Shown here in pieces: positions 42,651-54,475 of a stretch of 64,000 bases of DNA. The DNA comes from Areca catechu (Eukaryota > Streptophyta > Magnoliopsida > Arecales > Arecaceae), in assembly GCA_021397845.1 (NCBI GenBank), contig CM038039.1:182006526-182070525 (forward strand), in the 5' to 3' direction. Numbering within the stretch: position 1 is the first letter of the stretch; each line of letters begins with the position of its first letter. Under the pieces are notes generated by a model. It did not search any database. It was given only the letters and a program-made list of their open reading frames with translations, and was not told where the DNA came from. A program made the translations under genes and the position numbers.

Positions 42651-44213
42651 TAGTGGGGACACCAGGATCAGACATAGATCCCTGGATCCCATATGGTTTA
42701 ATTAGTTATGTGTCAAAGTTTTAAAAATTTTGTAATCAATTAAGATTGAGTCCTATAATAAGTTGAGGTTAGTTGATTTGTCTCAACCCTCAACCTAGTC
42801 AGTATTTTGAGTCCTGTACATCAATTATGAGTCCAATATGATTCCAATTTTTATACAAGAGAGGAGGTCATCCTATTTTGGAGTTCCACCAGGCCACATC
42901 TAGGAGTCAGAGGCGACTACATCAGCCTAGTGGATTTTGTGTGACAACCCAGGATCCAAGATGATTCCAGAAATCCTGATTCCTTCCAGATGCCCTCCAG
43001 ATGCCCAGATTCCAGTCCAGATGCCAGAGCATATTCCCAAACCAAGGAGTCCATGATTCCAAAGGTCCCGCTACATCCTAGCTCAAAGAAATCAAGTCCA
43101 AGTACCAAGCCCAAGCCCTAAAGAAGCAAGATTTTATGGAATATTCCTGCTACCAGGCTACCAGGTCACCCCAACTTCCAGAGGCCCAAACCCATGCACC
43201 CAAGCCCCTTTGGGCTAGCCCCTTGCTGCCCCTAGAAGCCCAACATGCCCTCCTAGGCATCCTTGGAGTGTTGACCAAGTCCAAGATGTGTCCTTGAGTG
43301 GAATAGTCAAAGCATGAAGGGAAAAGGAGAAGACTAGGTCAATTCCTAACCTTATGGCGATTTGTTTTTCTAACCTTACTAGGAAAGGACTTGTATTCCA
43401 ATTTGGAAGAGGACTTGTAACCCAAGTGTAATCATAGTTAGTGAGGGCATGGGAACTCTATAAATACCCCATCCCACTTTCTCTTGTAATCAACTTTTAT
43501 TCATGATATCAAAACCTTGGTGAAATTTATTTGAGCTTGCGAGCTTGTGTTACTTTGTTTTTTTGGTTCTTTGGTTTATGTTTGTGTTTCCTTGCTTCCC
43601 TAGCATCCTTCCACACCCTAAATCACTGCCATCCAAGCCTTCACATGTCCAAGAAGGAGTGCCCTAGGCCACCAAGCAAGAAGATCTTCATCAAGCTTCA
43701 AGCCGCCCCGCTTCTAATTCCTAACCTGATTCCTTCTAAACCTAGTTTTCTTTCTTTTTCTTACTTGCTGTTTTGATTGACCCTTGATATTTTGCAGGAT
43801 CCCCAAGTTGTCTCACCTCTTCAGAGGAGGCTTTCCTTTCATTCAAAACCATCCAAATCAGCCATCTAATTAAGGGAACCGAACTTCATCATCCAGACTC
43901 CAATCAGAGTGCTGTGTGATCTCTTCATCAGACGTTCTTCAAATCACTGATTGGTAACATCCTTCCCTTCTTTTAATTTTTGATTTGATGAATATAAGCT
44001 ATCCTAATCTGGGAGTTTCTCAATTCTCGGGTCCTGAAATTTATTATTTTGCATGAGTTTTCCTGCGATGCGATGATTCTATGCATTGCTCTTCTTTTTG
44101 CTAGTTCTTCATTTATTTAGGAATTTAGCTTACAAACTAAATTATAAAATCACAAAAAAATTATTTTACTGTTTTTCCTACATGTTTAGCAATCTTAGAG
44201 TTATACTTCATCA
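42651..44213 (+). repeat. RE11 5' LTR
   Basis: 1563 bp; starts TAGTGGGGACACC (first TG decayed to TA; the 3' LTR has TGGTGGGGACACT) and ends CTTCATCA. TATA box TATAAATA at 43459-43466. Confidence 0.9.
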
Positions 44214-44216
44214 GTT

Positions 44217-44231
44217 TGGTATCAAAGTGGG
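44217..44231 (+). other. RE11 primer-binding site (decayed)
   Basis: TGGTATCAAAGTGGG, 3 nt after the LTR. The first eight bases match the initiator-Met PBS, then G-to-A and C-to-T differences follow. Confidence 0.7.
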
Positions 44232-45304
44232 TTTAGGATAGTTTTCTATTTGCTTTGCATTCGCAAACCGTAATTCAGCATTCTATCCACTGCATTAGGT
44301 GTCTAGGTTTCATTTAATTTTGGCATCCTAAGCATTTTATTTTTTTGTGAAATTTTCATTTCATGTCCTCTTTCCAGTTCTAGTAATTATCATAATTTTT
44401 TTATTATTTTTATAGAAACTCTAAAGTCCTAAAAGTCAGAATCATAGGAACCTTAATAGAATCCTGAAAATCTCTGTAGTAGTCCAAAACCCCTAAGGTT
44501 TCTATCATCATATGATTTTTTTTCTACATGAAATTTGGTACGAATTATCAACACTGTCAATCCTATATTATAGATTTTTTTTGAATTTTTTTTGCATCAG
44601 TATCTATGTCAAACTCTGCAACAATAGAAACCCTAATTCACTAATTTCTGCTACATTCTACATACTTAACTCAACCTAACCTAATCAACTTCCAAACCCC
44701 CCAATCCCAAGCCAAACCTTGTTTGCTAACCCTAGTAAACTTAAACTTAACTTGACTTCTCATAAATTAATTAAAAATTATTTTATTTTCTGATTGTTTT
44801 AGATTGCATCAGGACCATTGAATGTTCATCATCTTTTAATCTAATCTTAAGGGCAATCAATATAACATCAGGGTAGGAGGTCATAACCTATCCTGGGCCC
44901 AAAACAACCATCCAGCATTTCCACCCAAGCCTTAATTAAAATTAATTAGACTTAATTTTTCCTAGTGGGCTAGGTGATACCCAACAGGTCGGGTCCGAAC
45001 CGTGTGGGCCAACTAGTGCATTTAATATTATGGCTATTACTGAAAGCTGGTGTCTAAGTCTGGGGGTCCAGAGTCAAACGACCTAAGTGGACTGGTGGTT
45101 TATGATTTGGGTCCTATGACAAGCAGGGGAGCCTCCCACCACCCCACCCACTACCTGGCCAGTGGAAGGATTAGCTGCTGGGTTAAGTGTAAGTTGAGCT
45201 GACTCACCCAGTTTTGGCTCTAGGTCTAGGAAACCCTAGATTAAGCTAACCCAATTTTGCATGCTTGGCTGCACCATCTCATTTTGGCTGATTGCTTGAT
45301 TATA
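44232..45304 (+). other. RE11 leader, non-coding
   Basis: AT-rich at first, then sequence related to the RE6 leader at 44860-45300 (the AGGGCAATCAATATAACATC area and the GGGCTAGGTGATACC area). The shared leader stem domain with CTTCCCATTC is not visible here. Confidence 0.65.
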
Positions 45305-46596
45305 TGACCACTAGACTAGGAACCCAATACCAAAAGTCTAAACCCCAACCTAGTTCAACCATAGAGTCCAGTCTTGAAGCACTCATTAGAACCATGAATG
45401 AATAGATGGTTGCCCAATTAACCACCCAGATTAACCAATCCAATACCAAATTGAACCATAAGCTTGACCAACTCATCCAATCAAGTAATCAAGTAATCCA
45501 TAATTTTGACCAAGTAGATCGGTTAGGAACCCTAGGCAAGACCCATAAAGTTGAACCATAGGAACCCATAGTCCCTAGATATGAACCCTATAGGATTAAT
45601 ACCCCTAGATTTGAACTCATAACCTTTGAACCCATAACCTTTAAACCCATAACCTTTAATCCCATAACCCTTAGTTTACTCACCCCTGTTACCCCAGACC
45701 CTAGTCAATTTTCCATTAGCCAAACCCCTCTTACCACCCCATTGGTTCACCAAGATGACTTAGAAGAAGAAATATATGAGGTTGACCCATGTCTGGTAGA
45801 GGAGTATGAGTCTATTGAAGATCTAGAAGAGTACCCTATAAAAGACCCAAAATTAGTTGATTATGACCAAACCCAAATAGAAGCCAGTCCAGTATTATTT
45901 GAATCAATAAAGACCCAGGTAGAAGCCACCCTAGAATCAGTTGACCCTGACCATACCCATGTAGTAGCCAATCTGGATTTAGTTAACCTTGACCATAATC
46001 AGTTAGTGGCCGACCGAGAATTAGATAACCCAGATCACACCCAAGCTACAATGGAAGAGCAATTAGAGGAGACTTTAGAAGAAGATCCAATTGTAGAGCC
46101 TAGTCTTGACTTTTCTAAGCCAAAAGAGTTTATTGAGGACTTGGCTTATCTCACCCAGTACCCTCAAGATGAAGTCACTTCCTTGAACCCAATTGAAGAT
46201 CTTTTTCCTGAAATTAGTGACCCATTCTTCCATAAGGCAGACCTAGTGGATAGACACCAACCATTTAAGGTCAACCTTATTAGTTTAGGATTAATCCCTA
46301 ACACCCCTTCTTATATCCTAGTCTATCCAATTAACCTCGAACCCTTTCCATACTCTCCACCCAATCAGACCAACCCTGAACCCACCTTGTATTTTTTACC
46401 ATTTATGGAAACTTCTTTTGTTTTTTTTACCATTAGGTTACATTTTATAGAAATTTGCATGATTTATTCATTCTTTAATCATGTCATATTTGCATCTTAC
46501 TTTAGGAGAACCCTATGGCACCTGGTAGGGGTACATAGTAAGTTCTCATGTGCATGTCAAGATATGATCAAACCTAAAGAGTCTATAATCTATTAG
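45305..46596 (+). pseudogene. RE11 gag N-terminus and acidic module
   Basis: ATG at 45305 opens MTTRLGTQYQKSKPQPSS, the counterpart of RE9 MTTRSGTFYQQ and RE6 MSTRNGVPYQ; a TAG stops it after about 35 residues (45406-45408), before MVAQLTTQINQSN. Frames then shift to a long open stretch 45742-46596 (284 residues). Its start DLEEEIYEVDPCLVEEYES equals the acidic linker after the gag zinc knuckles in RE6, but no capsid domain or knuckle precedes it and no protease follows. Instead it has imperfect repeats of a DPDHTHVVANLDLV type and the TQYPQDEV...NPIEDLFPEI motif shared with RE7. The last 60 or so residues look random. Confidence 0.6.
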
Positions 46597-47172
46597 GTTT
46601 TGTCCCTTAGAGTCCAATAAAATATCCTTTGATAAGAAAGTTTAGTCAAGTCTAATAGGTATTAGTTGAGTCCAATAAAATTCACAGTCCTAAACACATA
46701 TCTGCACCTACACTAGCCTCTGCACATCATATGCATCATAAAATTAGTCAAGAGATAAACATAATTAATGAACTAAATAACAACTTGGCTAATTTCCAAA
46801 AGAAAGATGAAGAATTTTTAGTAGAGGAATATGTGACTGTTCAAGAATTTTCTGCTCGCAAAACTGGCCCATCTGAAATAATGAATAGTAGTGGACCCAA
46901 TGCCTATGTGCCTGAGATATCACCTGATTTAAGTATTAGCTCCACCTTCATCATCTCAGACTTTATAAAGTCTAGGGAGCTAGCAGTGATACCCAGCGAG
47001 CCCCTTAAGCCACTCCTGTTCTTTGAGAGAGAACCCACCCCAGAGCGACCATATATAATTTGGCCTTATGGTGAGGAAATGATTGAAAGAGCTCTGGATG
47101 ATCAAGCTATCGGTACCCAGGATAGAGACTATTAGCGGTATTTAGTCCGGTGGCAAGGTCAGCCAGAATCTG
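46597..47172 (+). pseudogene. pol: RE11 integrase C-terminus and chromodomain start
   Basis: Open at 46731-47135: HHKISQEINIINELNNNLANFQKK, then TGPSEIMNSSGPNAYVPEISPDLSISSTF, equivalent to the GPY/F region of RE6 (GAGPFRVVKRVGSNAYVLEL), then the linker to a chromodomain (EEMIERALDDQAIGTQDRDY). After a stop at 47133 it continues as YLVRWQGQPESED up to about 47180. The catalytic core is absent, so this is a deletion scar rather than an integrase. Confidence 0.8.
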
Positions 47173-47244
47173 AGGACTTGTGAAATGCTGGTGCGGATCT
47201 GCAATGTCTCAACCCAGACCCTCCTTGAGCCAAATTGACTCATA

Positions 47245-47259
47245 CTCGACAGGGTCGAG
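47245..47259 (+). other. Pre-PPT palindrome in RE11
   Basis: CTCGAC-AGG-GTCGAG, identical to that of RE6, 21 nt before the 3' LTR. It is followed by a PPT-like CTAGGAGAAT at 47271-47280. Confidence 0.75.
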
Positions 47260-47280
47260 TTCCTCCCGCCCTAGGAGAAT

Positions 47281-48829
47281 TGGTGGGGACACTAGGATCA
47301 GACAGATTGCTGGATCCCATATGGTTTAATTAGTTATGTGTCAAAGTTTTGAAAATTTTGTAATCAATTAAGATTGAGTCCTGTAATAAGTTGAGGTTAG
47401 TTGATTTGTCTCAACCCTCAACCTAGTCAGTATTTTGAGTCCTGTACATCAATTATGAGTCAAATATGAGCCCAATTTTTTTACAAGAGAGGAGGTCACC
47501 CTATTTTGGAGTTCCACCAGGCCACATCTAGGAGTCAGAGGTGACTACATCAGCCCAGTGGATTTTGTGTGACAACCCAGGATCCAAGATGCTTCTAGAA
47601 ATCCTGATTTCTTCCAGATGCCCAGATTCCAGTCCAGATGCCAGAGCATATTCTTAAACCAAGGCATCCATGATTCCAAAGGTCCCTCTACATCCTAGCC
47701 CAAAAAAATCAAGTCCAAGTGCCAATCCCAAGCCCTAAAGAAGCAAGATTCTATGGAATATTCCTGCTACCAGGCTACCAGGCCACCCCAGCTTTCAGAG
47801 GCCCAAACCCATGCACCCAAGCCCCTTTGGACCGGCGCCTTGCTGCCCCTAGAAGCCCAACATGCCCTCCTAGGCATCCTTGGAGTGTTGACCAAGTCCA
47901 AGAGGTGTCCTTGAATGGAATAGTCAAAGCATGAAGGGAAAAGGAGAAGACTAGGTCAATTCCTAACCTAATGGGGATTTGTTTTTCTAACCTTGCTAGG
48001 AAATGACTTGTATTCCACTTTGGAAGAGGACTTGTAACCCAAGTGTAACCATGGTTAGTGAGGGCATGGGAACTCTATAAATACCCCATCCCTCTCCCTC
48101 TTGTAATCAACTTTTATTCATGATATCAAAACCTTGGTGAAATTTATTTGAGCTTGTGAGCTTGTGTTACTTTGTTTTCTTGGTTCTTTAGTTTATGTTT
48201 GTGTTTCTTTGCTAACCTAGAATCTTTCCACACCCTAACTCACTACCATCCAAGCCTTCACACATCCAAGAAGGAGTTCCCTAGGCCACCAAGCAAGGAG
48301 ATCTTCATCAAGCTTCAAGCCACCCCGCTTCTAATCACTAACCTGATTCCTTCTAAACCTAGTTTCCTTTCTTTTTCTTACTTGCTATTTTGATTGACCC
48401 TTGACATTTTGTAGGATCCCCGAGATGTTTCTCCTCCCCAGAGGAGGCTTTCCTTGCATCCAGAACCATCCAAATCAATAATCTAATCAAGGGAACCGAA
48501 CTTCATCATCCAGACTCCAATCAGAGTGCTGTGTGATCTCTTCATCGGACGTTCTTCAAGTCACTGATTGGTAACATCATTCCCTTCTTTTAATTTCTGA
48601 TTTGATGAATATAAGCTATCCTAATCCGGGAGTTTCTCAATTCTCAGGTCCTAAAATTTATTATTTTGCATGAGTTTGCTTGCGATACGATGATTCTATG
48701 CATTGCTCTTCTTCTTGCTAGTTCTTCTTTTATTTGGAAATTTAGCTTACAAACTAAATTATAAAATTATAAAAAAATATTTTACTATTTTTCCTGCATG
48801 TATAGCAATCATAGAGTCATCCTGCATCA
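47281..48829 (+). repeat. RE11 3' LTR
   Basis: 1549 bp, TGGTGGGGACACT...CTGCATCA; TATA box at 48076-48083. It is colinear with the 5' LTR with small indels. Its outer end abuts the TSD TGTAC. Confidence 0.9.
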
Positions 48830-49409
48830 TGTACCCTCAGTAAGCTCTTTCTCAATTTCCTTTGCAGTTATTAGATTGACTCCAGTCTTTTTCTCCTTTA
48901 GGTGTCTCGATCCTCTCTTATCAGTGTCCTTAGGTGGTGTAGGGTTAATCACAAATTTCTTTCCAAAGTGCATGAATGAGCAAGAATTAGATTGGCCATA
49001 AAGGGTTGCATCATGGTCAAACAACCAGGGTCGACCTAAGATGATATTACTCACTCTCATAGGTAGGACGTCACACACACTTTCTCTTGATAGGATTGCA
49101 ACTGGATTTGGACTATACATCTAAACTTCACAGGAATTGAGGTGGAGTCTATCAAAGAAACCTTATAGGAATTTGGATGGGGGGCTGTGACTATCATAGT
49201 GTTTTGACTGCACTAGTGGATATGGTATTCACACATCTCCCACTATCGATGATCATCTTACATACCTTATCCTTTAACTTGACAAAAGTTTGTAGGATAT
49301 TAGTCCTATGCCAATCTTCCTGGATCTTAGTCTGGGTAAGGATGCATCTAACTACTCCTAAAAGGTCATGCTCTACAAGTTCCTCGTCACCTTCATACTC
49401 ATCTGCCAA
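48830..49409 (-). pseudogene. pol: RE9 aspartic protease
   Basis: On the minus strand 49409-49194 holds an acidic linker DEYEGDEELVEHDLLGVVRCIL, QEDWHRTNILQTF and the active-site MIIDSGRCVNTIS (DSG intact). After a frame break 49120-48827 continues CDVLPMRVSNIILGRPWLFDHDAT and KTGVNLITAKEIEKEL. RE11 cuts the gene here; the sequence resumes in the same reading at 42645. It is closely parallel to the second half of the RE6 gag-protease frame. Confidence 0.88.
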
Positions 49410-50717
49410 ATTATCCTCGGCCTGATATACTTCCTCAACATAATCATCTAGGGGTTCTATGGGTTCAGTCTTATCTTCCTCTAATTCCCCTATGTGTAAG
49501 GCTCTATTTAGGCAACTGCTAGCATAATGGCCTACCTTATGGCATCGAAAACAAGGAGCATTAGGGTTTGGGGTTCTCTAAACTTCTGGTGCTTTACCCC
49601 TATCGTCTCTATAGGTCAGAGGTGTATTAGGTTTGGATCGATTGGGTTGCATCTGACTTGGTCCTGGCTATTAACTAGGTGCACTAGTTCTAAGGGGTTC
49701 TGGTCTACGATAAGTTGGTCCCCTATTAAATCTCTTAGCATCTCGTGCTACCTGGTAAGCTAGCTCTAAGTCATGGACTTCTTTCAAGAACAACTCTTTC
49801 TGGATCTCTTCTCTTAATTTGGCTCTAAACCTGGACAGGGTAACTGACTTAGACTCATCGACATTGCATCTCATCATAAACTCATCAAATTTTGCAATAT
49901 ACTCAGCTACAATCTTGGTCCCCTGGGTCAATCTCTGCCACTAGTCTAACAGTCTTTGGTGGTAGGACATGGGAAGGTACTTCTCTCCAAGCCTAAGCTT
50001 CATTGCCCTCCAGGTTACCATGGGAACACCATCTCTTTGTCTAATGAATCTTTCAACATTTCCCCAATATAGCCTTGCCTGACAGACTAGCCTAAGCTTT
50101 GCAAACTTACACTTTCTCTCTTTAATCATATCATACCAGTCAAAATATTGGTCCATCTCTCCCTTCCGATCTATATAAACCTTAGGATCTAGTTGTCCAT
50201 CAAAAGTGGGTGCTTCCAACCTAATATTCCTAAGGGTTCAATCTTCATGGTCCATTTGATCCTGATTGGGTCTCCTAGGATTTGGCTCATAAGCTGGGTC
50301 ATGGTGTACTCTCCTAGGGTTTGGGTCATGGACTCGATCAGGGTTGGGTCTCCTAGGATTTGGCTCAAAGAAAGGGTCTAGATGATGCCTCCTAGGATTG
50401 GGTTTAGGGAACAATTCTTGGTGATGAGCCCTTCTAAGGTTGATGGGTGTATCAAATTCTGGTTCAGGCTCTAATTCAATCTTGATTTCTTGGGTTTTTC
50501 CAGGGGTATGAGCCTCTAATCAATCAAGCCTAGCAGTGATGTGAGTCATTTGATCAGTCATGCTCTGATTGATCTGGGTCAATTGGTCAGTCAGGTTTTG
50601 GTTCAGTTGGGCCATTTGATTATTCAGGGTTTTCATCAAGGTCTCAAAATTTTGGTCCATGGTTGCACTTGATTTAGCTCGATCTTGCTGGTAAAATGTC
50701 CCTGATCTAGTTGTCAT
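49410..50717 (-). pseudogene. gag: RE9 gag
   Basis: I take the start as the ATG at 50717 (MTTRSGTFYQQDRAK), matching RE11 and RE6. The N-terminal stretch to 50520 is Gln/Asn-rich with a heptad-like MAQLNQNLTDQLTQIN repeat. A gap with stops follows (50519-50220; Arg/Pro repeats such as PRRTQS-type). The capsid domain runs 50219-49671 (APTFDGQLDPKVYIDRKGEM, then TLSRFRAKLREEIQKELF). A single zinc knuckle CFRCHKVGHYASSC lies near 49555-49515, against two in RE6. Stops at the end of the 49941 and 49671 pieces break it. Confidence 0.85.
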
Positions 50718-51242
50718 GCGCACACAAACTCAAACTCAGGCTAGGGTTTGTTAGACCTAGAGTCCAAACCAAATGTTAGGTTAAGATGACAATCTTGGTT
50801 GTAGTAACTTGGCACCTGGCCAGGTAAGTGTAAGGTTGGTGGAGGTCCCTCTTTGCTTGCCTTAGACACCAATTTAAAATTGGCCAGGTAAGCGGACCAA
50901 CCCACCTTCCTTTGGGCTCTTGTCCCTGAACCACTTGCCTAGACACCAGATACACAAGCACATACAAACAAGTTATCTAAATTGGCTTGACACTTGGTTC
51001 GACCTAACCTTGTTGGTGTCCCTAGCTCACTAGAGCAAATTAAGTGTCTACTCAGTTTTAATTAAGGGTTGGGTCCGATATGCAGGGTAGTGATTTTGGG
51101 CTTAGGATAGGTGATGAAATCCTACCCTTATATCATACTGATGCCCTTAGATTGATTTGCCATGAGATGGTGCAAACATGCATATGAACCCTAATCTCAG
51201 CAACATAAATTTTGTGTTGCAGTTCAAAGTGGGGCTGAGAAG
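50718..51242 (-). other. RE9 leader, gag-proximal part
   Basis: Non-coding. It shares with the RE6 and RE7 leaders the segment around CTACCTGGCCA and the track GGGCATCAGTATGATAT (51150 area on the opposite strand). It is interrupted by RE12 at 51243. Confidence 0.7.
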
Positions 51243-53887
51243 TGATAGAAAAAGTGCCCTAAGAGCCAATCACTATAAGGGCCTTTTTGTAAACTTCCAA
51301 CTCATGTATGACATACTTTCAAATTAATAAAGGCATTTGATTCATCATATACTGCTGTGTCATATTTTCTTATTGATTATGATGAACCTCATAAATTAGG
51401 GCAATGGAGTTAGGGTTATGATGGAGCTCATAACAGTGAGACCTAATTCCTATAAACCCTAATCTAGAATGTTCCTAGTCGTTGGACCATCGATTCGGGG
51501 ATCGATGAATCCGGAAAGACTAGCTTATCCTATGTATGCTCAGTTGATGAGGGTGTTTGATCTCACAACCACTTGTGTAGAGACACTAATACAAGGATAA
51601 GGGTGCTCATCAGGGTATGAGTACACTGGACTGATTCGCACTGGGACTCTCTTATGAAAGTCTTACTACTTGTCAAAAGATAGATCCCAGAGTAGAAGTT
51701 GTGCATGTGATCTTTAGACCTGAGGTCACCATGGTTCCTTGTGCATACTAAGCCATACTTTGGTTCATACTCATTCATGCCATTGCAGCATGTACGGGGT
51801 ATTCTGGGTATGGTGGAGGGTGTACGAAGGATGTGAGTGGACCAGCAAGGAATCGATCATTCCTAGTAAGAGGAATTGTTATCCCATGCAATCTCTTTGA
51901 TGAGCGACTCAAGGAGCCTTTGATCAAAGCAGGATGAGATTAGTGGAACCTAATCAGTCATCAGTCGAGTCCTCATGATCGAGCTGAGACTCAATATGAT
52001 GAAGTGTTAGGGTTTGACATCTATCCATACCTATCACTTAATCGGGATAATGGGAGATCGAAAGATTGAATTGCACGGTAACTTACTATTGAAGGGTATT
52101 TTGGTATTTTCCATCAAATTTCTCATCTTCTGGGTAGGCATGACATATTGCTAGATGTCAATCTTGTCTTGTAGGTTTTCATGAACCAATTGGTTTGGTT
52201 TCATGAGTCAATTCGATGTGTGATTCGAATTGGACAATTAGGTAAGCTAATTTGACTAATTTGACCTAATTAGGTCAATCAGGTTCGATCGGATCAAATC
52301 GGCTCAAACCTAAACCTACTGCTGGCTAGATGTGGAACCCAATGGGTCACACATAATAGAGACTTGGCCAAGGAAGTCATTCATAATTTAATTAGGGTCA
52401 TAGGATCCTAATTGGTTTGCCAGATTGCATACTAGCATATGTAGACTAACCTAATTCCTAACCCAATTGGATTGGGTTCGGTTGCTTGCTAATTGGGATA
52501 ACCTAATTATGAGAAACCTAAATTAGGTTGAGTCCTAAGTGGGGCTAGCCAAATCAGAGCTTGATCTGATTTTTATTTGGATTTTTGGGCATTTTAGGTG
52601 CCATATATGAAGAGTCCTAATGTCATGGGACTCTTGGTACCTAAATGATACCTTAACTTCAAAAAGGCATAGAAGGAGCTATAGACCTCCGATCTGAAAA
52701 TAAAATATATGGTCAAAAAGCTTATTTGATGCCCGTTCCAATGAACCCCATATTGCATATGTTTGGCCAAGTCAATTTGATGGTTTGGGTGGACTAAATG
52801 GAAAGGAAAAGACTATTGGTGCCCTTTGGCGCACCCGTAAGAAAGTGTGGTGCGTAGATGGACTGAGAGTCCTTTTGCAAATGAGACTCTGGGAGCTTCA
52901 TCAGGAAGGCACCTCTTAGCTCAATCCCCATGCCTTGACAAGTCAAAAGAGCGGTTTAAAGTTTGAATGGGATGGCTTGAAGAGGTGTGAAAGGTGGCAC
53001 GCACATGAAGAGTTGTGCCTCTTCATATGCACGTGCACAATAGAGGGTAGAGTCCTTTTGCCTCTGAAACTCTTCAAGCCTCATGTTACTTCAGATTAGA
53101 AGAGGCATCTCCCTATTTCAAAAACTAGTATTTGACACATGGCACGATGGGGATTGATCTGGTAAGTGAAAGAACATAGATATGACTCTCCATTCCTGAA
53201 GAGTCTTATCAGATATGATGTTTCATATCTGATAAGTGTTGTTGGTATGCATTTCACGCCCCATCTGAGATTATAAATAAGGGGTATGGTGAAATGAGAA
53301 ATACTACGACTTCTTCTTCTTCGGTCTTCTGAGATCAGTGTTTTTGTTTTCCCGAGAGTCTGTCTGAGAGTCTTCCACTTTCTCCCTCCCTCCTTCCTGT
53401 TTTAGGACAAGACTTGTCTTCTAAAGACAAGTTCTTCTACACTAGGACAAGGCTTGGTTTTAGGACATTAACCTATAGGGTCCTAGAGGAGGGTAGTCCT
53501 AGAACCTAAAGTGGTTTAGGATAGTGTCTTGAGGTTCCTTCAGTAGGATAGGGTGTCCTACAGTGGTCAATAGACCAAAGGCTGCCGAAAGACTTCCACT
53601 TCTCCAAGCAACTTGAAGAAGGAGTTCTTCCTTGGTCTGAGTTTCGTGTGGATCACCATTTGAGGGTTTGCGCTTGTGAACCTTGTGGAAAAATTGGGTT
53701 TTAGCGATCCAGGTATTTATCTTGACTCTATTTTATGATTCATTAGTTGATATTGTACAAGGAGTTCCTGGGAATTATGGTTTTCTATACATGTTATACA
53801 TGTTAGGGTATCATGCTATGAAATTTTGTTTTGAAAGTCGATTCCACATGCTGAATGATCCCCAGCACCCTGGAAGAATTCCCATCA
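51243..53887 (+). mobile_element. RE12: solo LTR of a Ty1/copia element (2.6 kb)
   Basis: Starts TGATAGAAAAAGTGCCC with AGCCAATCA shortly after, as RE1 and RE13 LTRs do, and ends CCCATCA. The candidate TSD is AGAAG on both sides (51238-51242 and 53888-53892). A TATA box TATAAATA at 53272-53279 is followed by a CTTCTTCTTC stretch. No internal copia genes are present, which is the usual product of LTR-LTR recombination. A supporting sign is that leader sequence of RE9 continues on both sides. The ends are less certain than for the paired LTRs. Confidence 0.65.
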
Positions 53888-54460
53888 AGAAGTACTATGT
53901 AACATTCTCAGAAAAATTCAAAAAATTCACAGAAGACTGCTAACTTATAGATGATATGCCATATGAAAGGAAATTTAAAAATAAAATCTATGCTATGTTG
54001 AGTAGATCCTGAAATTTAGATAATGTAAAAGGAACAGAACAGAACATACAGTAATTTTAGCAATAGTGATTGAGTGAAAGAATTTTAATTTTTTCTGTGA
54101 TCTTTTTTTGAGGATAAAATTATGCATGCTGATAGCTAACTTAATATGGATTATGAAAAAAATTACTTCAATGAAAAATTAACTACTTTTTTTAGAGTTT
54201 TATATGAATTACAGTCAGCCTACTCAGAAATACAGCAAGCAAAAAACAGAAAGTCCTAAGTGCAGAAATTCAAAAATATGACCTAACATGCTCTTTGTTT
54301 TCTTCTTCATGGGTCAATCACAATGGCACCCCGACACGCCTTAGGAGATCCTCGTGGAATGGGAAGAGAGGGTCTTGAAACCCTACTTTTCTCCTAAGAC
54401 TGGACGGCCTGGTGAAGCACCTGATCCAAGTACTTAAAGAACTTAACCCTAACCTACCAT
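53888..54460 (-). other. RE9 leader, PBS-proximal part
   Basis: AT-rich at 53900-54300, then the shared stem domain at 54340-54398. No coding frame. Confidence 0.7.
54340..54398 (-). other. RE9 copy of the shared leader stem domain
   Basis: CTTAGGAGA (54340-54348) pairs with TCTCCTAAG (54390-54398), nine perfect pairs. An inner hairpin AGGGT-(6)-ACCCT lies at 54369-54384. The minus strand of the intervening part reads CTCTTCCCATTCCACGAGG, as in RE6. It lies about 62 nt from the PBS. Confidence 0.68.
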
Positions 54461-54472
54461 GCTCTGATACCA
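54461..54472 (-). other. RE9 primer-binding site (tRNA-iMet)
   Basis: Minus strand TGGTATCAGAGC, exact, 3 nt from the 5' LTR end at 54476. Confidence 0.9.
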
Positions 54473-54475
54473 AGA

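Larger units (their letters stand above)
42651..48829 (+). mobile_element. RE11: non-autonomous gypsy element lacking RT and RNase H
   Basis: The LTRs (42651-44213 and 47281-48829) flank 3.07 kb. The TSD TGTAC is perfect (42646-42650 and 48830-48834). The internal part keeps a decayed PBS, a gag N-terminus, an acidic module, the integrase C-terminus with a chromodomain start, the pre-PPT palindrome and a PPT. Protease, RT, RNase H and the integrase core are missing. Loss by internal deletion from a full element is likely, with movement in trans. It inserted between protease and RT of RE9. Confidence 0.92.

Noticed and set aside
53683..53943. An 86-codon plus-strand frame at the end of RE12
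   Set aside because: It lies in LTR and leader sequence and crosses the proposed LTR end.
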